From Agarophyton chilense (lineage: Eukaryota > Rhodophyta > Florideophyceae > Gracilariales > Gracilariaceae): 64,000 nucleotides of DNA. The notes below the pieces were generated by a model that saw only the letters and a list, made by a program, of their open reading frames with translations, searched no databases and was not told where the DNA came from. Positions 43,675 through 54,620 of the stretch are shown piece by piece. The DNA is taken from NCBI GenBank assembly GCA_030374765.1, contig JARGXX010000001.1, positions 1,612,001-1,676,000 on the forward strand, given 5' to 3'. Position 1 is the first letter of the stretch; each line of letters starts with the position of its first letter. Both the position numbers and the translations under genes were made by a program.

Positions 43675-45541
43675 ATGGCGGGGAGGCAACGGTACAACCG
43701 GCATAAAAGCGAGCCGCGTAACGCGTCCAGCGACCACTCGACTGTCGAAGGCAGAGCTGCACAAACGAACGACAAACGCACAAACGCGGTAACCACTCCT
43801 CGAACTCCGAGCGCGCTTCTGCATCGTACACCCACCTCTAGCGATTACATCCCGATACCTCGGCGACCAGTACTCCCGATGCACAGTGGTAACAATCCCC
43901 GCCGGGGTTACTTCTCCGGTTTCCATTCGGCTCCCCCTGCGCTGGAGTGCCTCGTCAACCGCGCCCAGCCGATCCCGGGGTCCCGTTGAAGCTTCAAGCC
44001 ACATCATTCCTGCGGAGGACACCTGGCCCACTTACGACGAACTCGTCGGTTTAAACCCGCTTCAACATGCGGCGATTCTCCGGAGAGCTCCGTGGTTTAA
44101 TCCAACAGCGGTCTTCGACGAAGAACTCATGGCGGCGTATGCTGATGGCAATGCGCGTCTCCCGGGCGAGCTGCCGGCTTTGATCACCACTTCGTGGGAC
44201 TGGCGAACCCGCGTGGCGGTTCCCCTTCACGCGATTCTGCGGCGAAGGCGCGAGTCGGCGGAAGAGGCGCATTGTATATTCGTCCGCATCGGCTACTCAC
44301 GGATCAACCGGGCAAACTTTCAATACCACATCCCCGACTAGTTCGGCTTCGATCTACGGATGTACCGGACGCAGGGTGAGATCGGCTATTGTGACCGCCT
44401 TGCGGCGTTGGAAACTTACGCATGGCGCGGTCAACTGCGAGCGCGTCAAGAAGCGATCTGCTGGGTCCGTCCGATCATTCGTGCCGAGTTCCGTCACCTT
44501 CGCCGTGAGTCCCGATATCGGTGGTTACAGAACTTCATCCGCGAGGAGCGTCGGGGCAGATCCCGCTTTGGGTTCTTTGTCCCTTATCAGAACACGGAGA
44601 TAAACCGGATTAGTCCCTTCTATCAGTTCGGGCGATACGTTCCCCTGCCTGGGTGGTGGTCCTCTGTCGAGGTGTGCCGGGGATGCTACGTGGAGTTGCC
44701 TCTAGTCTTCTCCTATCTGGGCTCGTACCTCATCGAGGATCCCCACTCCGGCTTATGGTCCGTGGTCCTAGCTGAATTTGCAGTCCGCGCCGAGGAGTAC
44801 ATCTTGTGGGAAGCCTACGACCAGTATCGACTGTGGTATATTCCTCCGCGCTTACGTGGTCACATCCGGCAGCTGGACCTTCAACTTCCTCTTGGAGGTG
44901 TCAATAACGCCGATGAAACTCAGGAGCTCATCGACATCATTGGGCGTGTCGACTGGGCTGTTGTGCCTGTCCGGCAGAGCGGCCGTGGTCAAGAAGCCGG
45001 TGGGGCTGATCGGTCTCCGGGGCGTCGCACGGCGTTGGCGGGAGATTTCATCTTCTTTAACCCATGGGAGCAGCAAGAGATTTCCGAGGCGGAGGCGTCG
45101 GCACTCTGGATGGCTCCGCGAGGCATACCATACGGGCACCCCGTGGGGTTTGTCAACTCGGGTGACTTCTACTACGCCTATGGCGGTGATGATCTCCCGG
45201 AGGAGGAGGGCGAATACCGTGGCGAAGAGTTCATGGAAGACGTTGGAGATCCCGATGGTGCCGATACTACGGCGCAGCCGGCGCAGGGAGCGACTCACGC
45301 AGGTGCGGTCATCGATCCAGTGGCGGCGGCATGGCCGGACGAACCGGAAGTTATCAAGGTTCCCATACGCCCAGAGGCGGTCGTGATCTCACAGTTCTTT
45401 CGGGGTGTTGGACTGAACGCGCAAGCGGCAAGCGGCGACATCGGTGCGATGAGAGACGCCCTTGTGGCACGCCTGGCCGGCGGGAGTAACTCCGCTAGCG
45501 ATTCGGCTGGCGCGCACGGTAATCCAGGTTCTTCCAACTGA
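43675..45541 (+). pseudogene. Antisense accessory ORF of the chromovirus, unknown
   Basis: It lies opposite to gag/pol, tail to tail with pol (212 bp between ends) and starting just inside the 3' LTR. An ATG at 43675 opens a basic N-terminal part that must shift by one frame near 43890-43985. The main frame then runs to a TAG at 44339-44341 and on, from an ATG at 44360, as 393 intact codons to 45541. The protein is Trp/Tyr/Arg-rich in the middle (for example WWSSVEVCRGCYVELP, YDQYRLWYIPPRLRGH) and has an acidic, Ala/Gly/Asp-rich C-terminus. I see no membrane segment, zinc finger or nuclease motif. Antisense ORFs in this location are known from some plant Ty3/gypsy elements (for example Grande), but I recognise no similarity. 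Confidence 0.6.
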
Positions 45542-45753
45542 TTCCTTGGGATCTTGGTTAGTATATCCCGCTGTGCGGTAGTGTGTGCAGCAACTTCGAA
45601 AATAGTAAACTGCTTCCGACTATGACGTATTTGTTTTCTTCCTTCTCTTCCACTTCTTCTGAGTGTCCCTCTCCAGGTCTTCTGTGCAGCTTCTCCTTCT
45701 TCCAAGGGTCCTTATCCAAATCTTCTGTTCCTTTATCCCCATCGGGTGTATTC

Positions 45754-48700
45754 CTATCCCACTTGGGCTCGGTCTATGGTAGCTGGCAAAGCCGTGACAG
45801 TACGACGATGATACTGTACCACCTTTGACCGAGGTAGGTGCTCTATCGGTTCGTCTGAATCCCATTCGGGGCCGTACCCGTTCCAACAGACCAAATATTG
45901 GATATACCCCTTTGGGTGGTAGGAGTGCTTCAAAATGCGCCCGACCACGAACTCTTGTCGGTACACTTCCCGGCCATCCCGTATGACGGTGTCACTATTT
46001 CCGGGTGGTACCCGTCCTAAGCCAGGAGGTAGATAAGTGATCACGCGTTGGGCGGCTTCGCTCCGGTCGGACCGTGTAGCGCGCGAGGCAGTCCTCGGCT
46101 GAGTGGAATGTCGACCCGACTTCGGCGGTTCATTTTCCCCAAGTGCCGGGCTTGTTTCGGCGCTTCCCACTCCGGTTGGAGGGCCCACACCAGCGGGTAA
46201 CCCGGGTGGTCGTTCCGCTAATCGGCATGGTGAAGCTCGCTTCGGCGGTAAGATTCGCTGGGGCGGTGGCGCATTGGCGCACCTCTCTGTCCCACGGCGA
46301 GGTTTTGTGTAGTCACGTGAGGGTTCCAATGGCTGGCTGTCCGGCGTCGGCGCCGTGGATGTATCCGCCTCCATGTGCGGGGTACTTGGTGGTGCGTCGT
46401 CCACTCGTACTGTATCAGGCTGCGGTGCGTCGAGCGCATTTGCATTCCGTGTTGCACGTGTGGTGACACCTCGGCGAGTGTTGGTGGCGTTATCCGCAGC
46501 TGCGTTCTGAGGCTCGAATAGCGACTGAGTCGAGTCGTGGAAGACGTCGGTATCAGGCACCCCTGATGGGCGAAGAATGACACGCAACGGTGCGGCCTTT
46601 CCAGCAACGGTATCGACCAGATTACGACGGCTGTCGGGCGCTTCCCCCTCCTTAGACGATGCACCGGGGTTGGTGCCCGTCGGGTGGACTGGGTAAGAAC
46701 GACGGATGCGCGACACGATTCCTTGCGGGTTGGGCGCCGCGGGTAGCGGAAGGTCAAACAAACCCCGAGATGAGTGTGGTAAGGCGTAGGCACGCGGGTG
46801 GACCTGGGGTAAGGGGGTCGAGTAATCCGTTTCAACGGGAGCAGTAACACCAGTAGGTTGGGAGGTTAACGGCGGAGCAGCCGATACCACGCGATCGCGG
46901 GAGATGCATTCGTGATTACCAGCGAGGTCAAGAACGACAGTGTCGGGAGCCACCGAAATAACCCGAAAGGGGCCGTCGGCAACGGGTGACAGCTTGTGGC
47001 GTTTCTCCTTCTCTGGGTTCCAGTACTCCTTGCGGATGAATACAAAACCGTCGGGGGCGAGACGTGGCGGCGAGCAAGGGGCTTTCATATCAAAGTCACG
47101 CTTGTAAGCGGCCTGGGCTCGGCCCATTGAACGCCGTGCGGCGAGAACGAGCTTCGTGAGCCAAGTTTTCCACGCTTCGCAGTGAGCAGTTGGTGACAGA
47201 AAGGTACCCAGCGTGGGCTGTGGTTCCAGCGCTACGGGCGGTGGGGTACGGGACAGTACCAGCTCGAAGGTCGTTAATCCAGTTGTCCTGTGCACATGCG
47301 TATTGTACGCAAAGGTGAGCGCATCAGTGAACAAGTCCCATTCTTTGGGGTGGTCTGCAACGTATGAACGGAGTTTCGCAAGTATTGTCCGGTTAAACCG
47401 TTCGGCCTGCCCATTAGTTTGGGGGTGGTAAGTGGTCGTGAACAGGTTCTTAATGTCCAAGATGCGACACACATCCTCGAAGAAACGAGAGGCGAACTGT
47501 CTCCCGTTACCGGAGAGGAGGTTGACCGGTGGACCGTCGACGAAGACCCAGTGTAGGACGAAGGCTTGAGCCACGCTCATAGCGGAGATCTTCCGTAACG
47601 GTACGGTCCGGACCAGCTTGGAGAAGCGATCCGTAATTACGAGTAAGAACTTGTAATTCCGCTTAGTGGTAAGGAAGGGACCGAGTATATCGATGGCCAC
47701 AAACTCCAATGGAGCGCGAGCTGGAAACAGCTTCAACTTCGTCGCATGGCGGCGGAGTTTGACACGGTTCCGAGCGCAATCGGTACAAAACCGCACCGTT
47801 GCGTAGCAGTCCACTGCCATGGCAGGCCAGTAGAAGTTACGGCGTAGGGTGAGGTATAGTTTCCGTCCCCCGACGTGGCCACTCAGTTTGCAGTAGTGCG
47901 ACAACTGCAAGACTCTCGACTGGAGGTTATGTGCTACAACTATTTATGGGTGCGATCCAACAGTCCGTACAAGGTATCCGGCGTCATTCACCTGAAAGGG
48001 GAGAGTGCCTCCTCCATTGAGTTGAGCGCGGACCTTCGCGCAGAACGGGTCAGCGAATTGCTCCCGTATCATCTCCTCTGGAGTAATAGGCACGAAATGC
48101 CCTGATAATGGTTTCTCGGAATCTTCCAAGAGAAGAAAGTCGTCCAATTGGGAACCGGAATCTGAAGAGTCCGTGTCTCGTTCCTCGTCCTCGATGGTAG
48201 CGTCGTCGCCATTCACTGCAAAGCAGGGTATTTCATTGTCTTTGACGGGTAGTGCTTCGCCAGTAGTGACCAGGCGGGAGAGAGCATCGGCTTGGGTGTT
48301 GCACGATCCTTTTCGGTACTCCACGTCAAAGTCAAATTCCGCTAGACGGAGACGCCAACACATCAAGCGGCCTGGAGGCTCCGAGATGGAGAGTAGCCAT
48401 CGAAACGATGCGTGGTTCGTGAAAACGGTGAAGTGATTACCCATGAGATAGGGGCGCAGCGTTTGTAATGCCCACACTACTGCAAGGCATTCCTTCTCCA
48501 AGAGGGAGTAATTTTTCTCGTGGACGTTTAGCGACCGGGACCAGTACCCTACGGGGCGTCTTTCCCCATTGGTTGCAGTTTGAAACAGTGCACAACCTAC
48601 TTGGTAGTCGCTGGCGTCCGTATCTACGGTGAAGGGCCTTCCAGGCTTGGGCAACGAAAGGATCGGGGCTGAGACGACAGAATCTTTAAGAGAGTAGAAA

Positions 48701-50772
48701 GATTCCGTTTGAAAGGGGGTTAAGGGGTCCAGTTTTGGTGGTTGGCCTTTCCGTAAAAGCGCTTTTAACGGTGCAGCCTTGTCTGCAAAGTGCAGGATGA
48801 ATCGTCGGTAGACGTTTGCGAGTCCGAGAAAGGAACGAAGCTCGGTTTGCGTCCGCGGTTCTTTAGCCTCTTTGAGTGACTTAACACGAGTTTCCTGGAT
48901 TGTAACACGTCCTGGACGGATAACATGGCCGAGACACTTCACGGTGTCCGTGAAGAAGTCACATTTATTCAACTTAACAATGACACCCGCATCTCGAAGC
49001 GTGGTAATGATATCCCTCACATGAGTGAGATGTTTGTCCAGATTATCTGAGAGGATGATTATGTCATCCAGGTAGACTAGGCAGGTACGCCATTTGAATC
49101 GGGCCAATAAGATGTTAATGGCTCTCTGGAAAGTAGCGGGGGCGTTGGTAAGATCGAAAGGCATCCGTTTGAAACGGTAGAGACCGGAGTGACACGCGAA
49201 AGCGGTTTTATCCTGGTCTTGCTTCCTTACCGGAACTTGCCAGTATCCCCAATCGGCGTCCAGGGTTGTAAAGACGGTGGCGGTGCCCAGCCAGTCAATG
49301 TACTCGTCCATTCTTGGGATTGGATACACGTCCTTGACGGTGACGGCATTCAACCGACGGTAGTCGACGCAAAACCTCCAGGCACCATCCTGCTTCGGAG
49401 CCAGTACTACTGGAGAAGCCCACGGTGACTGAGCCGGTTCAATGACTCTTGCTCCAAGCATTTTATCCCCTTGTGCCTTTTCCTCCGCGCATGCTGCGGG
49501 TCCGGCACCGTAAGGGTGCTGAGAGATGGGTCGGGTGTCCGGTAGCAAATCAATCCGGTGTTCCGTAGTGGCAATCTCACCAAGGGAGCCGTCCCACATA
49601 GTGGTGAAGTCCCTTAAAAGTTCTCGCAATCGATGGCGGTATGACTCCGGGACGTGGCTGAGATCCAGATCCTCGAGTTCTTGGACTGGATCGGCGCGGT
49701 CACCACTCGTTGAAACGGGCTGCGTCCCTGATGTTACAGGTTGAACCCCGGGTACCGGTGATGAAACGGGTTCCGGCCTGTCCCCCTCCTTAGAGTGAAA
49801 GAGTCCGAGAACGTAAGCTGCGGTCAGCTTTGTCGGCACCATAGCGATGAGGTGCGGCATGACGGAGTCTATCACTTGGTTCTTCACCAGATACTGGGGT
49901 ACAGTCCCTAAATTGGCGATCAGCACGTGAAACGGTTGGTTTGGCTCCACATGGACGATTCCATTCGCAATTGCGAGGCTGTGCCTGTCATAAAGTGACG
50001 ACAATGGTTGCAAAACCCGGAGTCCGTGTTGACGGGAGGTTACTTTCACCATCATTTGGGACTCAGGCTGGACGCACAACGACGCTGCGACGCGGAGCTT
50101 ATTAGATTCACAGCTATCCGGTCCAGGTTCCTGTGCTGCCGGTAGCGGGACATGCTTCTTCGAGGCACGCCTAAGCGGACGACGAACGATCGGAGTGGAC
50201 GATCCATCCTCCATCTCGACACGCCGTTGGCAGGGGAAGATCGCTTCGACGAAGCGGTCGCAAAAGTCGCAACCCAAGATGACTGGGGCGGCTAGTTTCC
50301 AGCATACGACGAAGTCGAGTTTCACCACGCGAGTGCCAACGCGGACTACCAGTTCTGTGAACCCCACCGTATCCAACGGTTTGTTGTTCGCGTCAGCGAC
50401 CTCCGGGACGTGGTCGCGGCGGATCCTAGACTGAAATGCAGGCGGTAACACTTCCTCCACGACAAAGTTCGGACCGGCACCGGTGTCTAAGACGGTAAGG
50501 TGTCGCACCATAAACTGGGGTGAAAGGCCAAGGTCAGCATAGACCTTGTAGTTTCTCTTGGCCATCACCAGAACTCTATTCGGGAACCAGTTATGGGAAA
50601 CACGTTTCCACGGACGACGCAGAACACTAAAGTGTTCCGAGTTCACGTCATTGACGGTCTCTTTCCTTGAAAGGATTTTGACCGGGGAGCGAGGCTTGGA
50701 CGCCTCGGGCGCCGTCGACCTCGACTCTGAGGGCGCCCCTCCTTGAGAGGAGACTTCCACATTTAGTTTTTC
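45754..50772 (-). pseudogene. pol: Chromovirus pol: PR-RT-RNase H-IN-chromodomain
   Basis: The frame starts by -1 frameshift out of gag and runs to 45754 with one in-frame TAA at 47944-47946, between RNase H and integrase. Protease has LDTGAGPNFV. RT has FDLTNAPATFQ and the catalytic YLDD (VYLDDIIILS). RNase H has TVDTDASDYQVG and KECLAVVWAL, but FTNHASF where Asp is expected (D to N). Integrase has HHCC (SGHVGGRK...WPAM...FCTDC), VAIDILGPF and YHPQTNGQAERFN, but LLSGNGRQF where S-D-x-G is expected (D to G). A Pro/Thr-rich spacer precedes the chromodomain (FVVGRILKHSYHPKG...YLVCWNGYGPEWDSDEP). The element is thus disabled in at least three ways. Confidence 0.93.
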
Positions 50773-52823
50773 TGGGCCTGCTCCGCCGGAGGCGGCTGCT
50801 CAGGACGTTGAGCAGGCAAGGCCGGGGCATCAGGTCCAGAAAGTACCGCAGAAGCGGTGGAGTGACCGACGACGTCGGTGACACGGGATTCCGGTGTAGG
50901 TACCACCCGAGCTCGGGGAAGCGACAGGTGACGTGGAAAATCCGTTCGAGCACGGATATATGATGCAATCGGGACAGCTGCTTTGTCCTCCGGGGATAGG
51001 GCCTCGTAATTGACTACGACTTGTGCCCATTCTCGGAGAGACAACACACATTGTGGAGAAGTATGGCCTGGTTTGTAGCAGAGATGAAAAATCAGACCAG
51101 AAGCCGGTGTGAGGTGGCGAGGCTCGGCGAACTTCACCGTGGGGCGAGTATCTCTCCAACCAGGACGCGAAAAGCGGACATTGTCACTCTCGTGTGGGAC
51201 GCGTGGCGCACGGACGCGACCATTATCCGCATAGAGTAGCGTTTCATCCTCAATCACGTATTTTGATTCGTCCAAGGTTGAGTGTAACTCCGTTGTCGGG
51301 ATGGAATGAACGTCGCTATGGGCTAGCTGCACGTTATCATAATCCCTTCGAGAGGCCTGTTCGTCGATCATCGAAGCTGACGGGGTACCCGGTTGTAACG
51401 TCAATGCTTTTGCGGACCTAAGCCTGGATCCAGGAGTGCGGGCGCGCAGGGCTTCACCTTCTGCGCGAGCGCACTGCAGTAGTTCCAAATACGTGGCTTT
51501 AGGTCTATCTTCTCGACGTCGAGCAACAAGAGTCCGGATCGCCGGGTCCAAACCATCGACAAACATGGTACAACGCTCTTCAGCGGGGTAAACATTGCCA
51601 CAGCGGTGGAAGGCCTTGTTAAGGCGCGACAAATAATCGGTTTCCGACTCGCCTGAACGTTGGCGAGTGTCCTGCAGGGCGCGTACAGCCTGCTGAATGG
51701 CGGAGTTAGTAGCATACGCCCTCAGGAGGTACGGAACTGCTTCGGGCCAGCAGGTTACTCCCCCTTCGGACGCACGTGATGTAGCTCTGACAGAGTGATG
51801 CTGGTCTTCTGCAAGCCCACGTAAGAAGTATGGTAAGGCAATGTAGGCCTGTCCCTCGTTCATTCCAAGGATGTCAGCTTCCGCGACAAAGCGTGCCAAG
51901 AAATCTAACACCAATATTGGGTCTTCTCCAGAAAACAACTGTTTGCGAAGTGAGAGCTGCATTCGCTTAATGCAGTCCCTCACTCTTCCTGTACCACGGG
52001 GTGTACGATCCAAAGAGGAGTCCTCCAAACGGTAGTACCGGTATGATAAGAGCTTCTTAAAGAGCGAATTGGTCGGTTTCAGCTCCTTCAAATCTGTGTG
52101 CTTTGTTCCCTTCGTGAGGGCGCGGATCAGACCATGGGTGGCTGTTGACCGCTTAGAGCGTGAGGAACGCTCACGGTGAGTTATTTCTACCGTCGAATCG
52201 GAAGAGTCGGACTCCGAGGATGAGGAGTCTGACCGTTCCGGATCCGTGTTCCTCCGCTTCTTTCGAGCCTGGCCGTTTTCTTCCTTATTTCCCTTGTGGG
52301 ATACTGCCACCGGCTCGGCCGGATCATCCCCCGACATTAGGGTTTGTTCCAACGTCTCGAGACGGCTTCGGACGCGCGAGAACTTGTCCGCAACGTCCTT
52401 GACAAAGGCCGAGGGTCCACTAAGGGACTGTAGAATCGAGTTCACATCCGCACGGAGAACACGGAGGTCCTCAGAAAAATCCTGCGTAGCAGTGTCATTT
52501 ACCTTTTTGCGAAGGGAATCGAACTCCTATTTACGGATGACTTGAGTTTCCCGCATAGAGCGGAGTTGCTCTTCCACAGCTGCAAAGCTGGGATGGAGAC
52601 TGAGATCCCTAACAGGGGAGAGCATCTGGGCGGCGGCAGACGCTGGTCCTGCTCCACTTGCTGAGGGTGTCGAATCAGAGACAGGAGGTCTCGAGGTTCT
52701 TCCACCTGGCACGCCAGTCGATCCACCGTTATGAGACCGTGAACGGACCAGGATACGGGATGGTTGCGATGGTTCCAGTGCCCGGGTTTGACTCTGCGAC
52801 CTCTGACGGTCTTTGGACGACAT
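50763..52823 (-). pseudogene. gag: Chromovirus gag
   Basis: The first ATG is at 52823. An in-frame TAG lies at 52527-52529, after a Ser/Arg/Pro-rich N-terminal part; beyond it the frame is open to the TAA at 50763-50765. A coiled coil, an Asp/Ser-rich basic region and the capsid-like helical part (ALPYFLRGLAEDQ..., ALQDTRQRSGESETDYLSRL, the retroelement Gag pattern) follow. The zinc knuckle reads FHLCYKPGHTSPQC, with the first Cys of CCHC replaced by Phe. The frame ends at a -1 slippery site. Confidence 0.9.
50766..50772 (-). promoter_or_regulatory. Candidate -1 ribosomal frameshift site gag/pol
   Basis: On the minus strand the heptamer G AAA AAC sits in the gag frame with codons AAA AAC, directly followed by the gag stop TAA. 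Slipping back one base gives GAA AAA CTA AAT GTG, which is exactly the pol frame. This fits the X XXY YYZ rule for the last six bases. I did not establish a downstream pseudoknot. Confidence 0.65.
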
Positions 52824-52965
52824 GAGATCAGAACCCGTTACACGTGAGTATCCCAACCCGATCGGCTAGTGGGGCCAAGAAACTTCCTCAAAGAGGGCAA
52901 CTGAGATCAACCTCAATTTGTGAGTCCTCTTTCCGATTAATCATGACTGAGTGTGCCTGACTCAA

Positions 52966-52985
52966 ACTTCTAAGTCGGGAGACCA
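52966..52985 (-). promoter_or_regulatory. Primer binding site, chromovirus
   Basis: Reading minus, TGGTCTCCCGACTTAG begins three bases after the end of the 5' LTR. The TGG at its start would pair with the CCA of a tRNA 3' end. The tRNA species cannot be named from memory. Confidence 0.55.
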
Positions 52986-52988
52986 GTT

Positions 52989-53875
52989 TGTAGGACAACG
53001 CTTGGAGCGGAGACACCACGAAGATGGTCGGAATCTTTTTCTCTTGAGAGACACGCCTCAGGCGGAGGAGACGCGTCCCAGCGGAGCACAGAAACAGAGC
53101 CACTCTGGAAAGGCACGACGGAGTCGGGTGTAACACCGAGGCCATTCCGGCGGGATATACCTAGAGTGTTTAGATGAGCACGGCATAATCCGGGGTGTGA
53201 CCAATCCTAGGAGAAGCGGTACCACGGCAATTGTCGGGAAAGGAGCGAGGAGACACTTGTATGAGGTGGACGAGCGGGGTGAGTGGTGCGGCCACTCACG
53301 AGAGCGAAAAAAGAGAACAAGAGGAAACGGGGGCGAGACCCTATGCAGGGGCCAGACTACGACAGGTGTCGGCGATTAAATATGAACCCACGGTGGTGGT
53401 AGCACTCTGGTCGACAGAGTGGTGGATGAACTAACGTGCGACGGGCGCTCATGCAGTATGCGGTGAAGACGCGCCGAAGGCGAAGAGTTCAGAGCCAAGA
53501 CTCCCTCCTTGGTATCTCCCAAGAGGGTGTTTACTGGGGAGCACTGCTCATCCTCCTAAGTAGTGTGGCGCGCGGCTCCTGGCAGTGGGCACGCGCCCGA
53601 AAAATAGACACTAAATAGCGATAGCGTAGCTAAATAAATACTAAAAATTACTAAATAATACTAACCATTAGGAAGAGTCCGGGCCACGTGTGGCAGGCCT
53701 CGCACTCGAGCGTCGGCATCTGTGCAGTCCACGTGTTCCACCAGTGTGCACTTCTGGTCCTAACCAGCCGTCAGCACGCAATAGCGGTATAGCTTGTCCT
53801 ATACCAAGATAGTCCTCAAGCGAGCGAAATCTCTAACTCCTGGGAAGAAACCCCCTTGAAGGGCATTGTCCTTCA
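52989..53875 (-). repeat. 5' LTR of the chromovirus
   Basis: 887 bp, the partner of 42752-43639. Differences include clusters near the tgtagg end (about ten in the first 85 bases by eye) and scattered changes elsewhere. Transcription toward gag should start inside it. Confidence 0.95.
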
Positions 53876-54620
53876 AATGTTAGGTGGTCATGCGTTTCTG
53901 AGTTTGTGAACGCTATAAATGACCATCGAAAAGCTTTCGTGACTCCGTCTCACACTTTATGCGTGGACCAAAGTTTGTCACGGTGGTATGGACCTGGAGG
54001 TAGCTGGATTTAAATTGGACTTGCACAATATACTGCTCTTGATAGGAAGCCTGAAAATGGAGTGTGTTGTAGAAGGAGTGGAATTATTCTTAAAATAAAA
54101 ATCACGATGGGAGCTACGCAGCCAGATGTACAGCCTTTTGAATCAGAACATTCACATGGAACAGCTGTTTTAATGAGACTTGTTGAAAATTAGTTCGCAA
54201 ATGATCGAATCGTTTGTGCCGATTCATGTTTTGCATCTGGTGAAACAGCTGATAAACTTTTGAAAAAAAGGAATCCAATTTATTGGGGTTGTAAAAACAG
54301 CCACCAGAAGGTTTCTTGTGAAACATCTTTTCGAACTTACGATGACGACAGAAGGCCAGCACCTGTCAATGGTCGTAAAACTGCCTGAATTGAATCGAAA
54401 GATGATGTCTGTGCTCTGGGTGGACCGTGAGAGGAGGTATTTTATCAGCACTTGTAGCAGTACCCCACCAGGAAATCTCAAATCCCGTGAAAGATGGAGG
54501 ACAACTGATGGAATAACAAAAAAACGCTTTCTATTGCTATTCCGGAGATTTGCGAGGAGTACTAATCTTGTTGTTCAAAAAATGATAGGCATAATAGGTC
54601 ACGTCAAGATGTTCTAAATA
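53876..54620 (+). pseudogene. piggyBac-like transposase relic, right half
   Basis: It starts at the base after the LTR: RWSCVSEFVNAINDHR, then TLCVDQSLSRWYGPGG, ALDRKPENG, RSGIILKIKI, then VLMRLVEN (TAG) ANDRIVCADSCFASGETADKLL. After a frameshift near 54320-54400 it continues SVLWVDRERRYFIST and, in a third frame, IAIPEICEEY. This is the DDE_Tnp_1_7 core of PGBD-type transposases: the first Asp of the triad lies in CVDQS and the second in the CADSCFAS block (family: DNxFtS). The MGGVD block is lost. Several stops and shifts make it a pseudogene. Confidence 0.78.

Larger units (their letters stand above)
42752..53875 (-). mobile_element. Ty3/gypsy chromovirus, 11.1 kb, decayed
   Basis: It is bounded by two LTRs of 888 and 887 bp (each tgtagg...ttca as read on plus). 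Coding order on the minus strand is 5' LTR - PBS - gag - protease/RT/RNase H - integrase - chromodomain - PPT - 3' LTR. The order RT-RH-IN and the C-terminal chromodomain place it in Ty3/gypsy chromoviruses. Between pol and the 3' LTR is a long ORF on the opposite strand. Stops in gag and pol plus lost catalytic residues show it is not autonomous now. The flanks give at best an imperfect 4-bp duplication (tatg/aatg). The LTRs differ at many positions, so it is not a very recent insertion. Confidence 0.95.

Noticed and set aside
46218-46850. 210-codon minus frame overlapping pol
   Set aside because: It is a shadow in another frame of the Pro/Thr-rich pol spacer; composition follows the pol codons.
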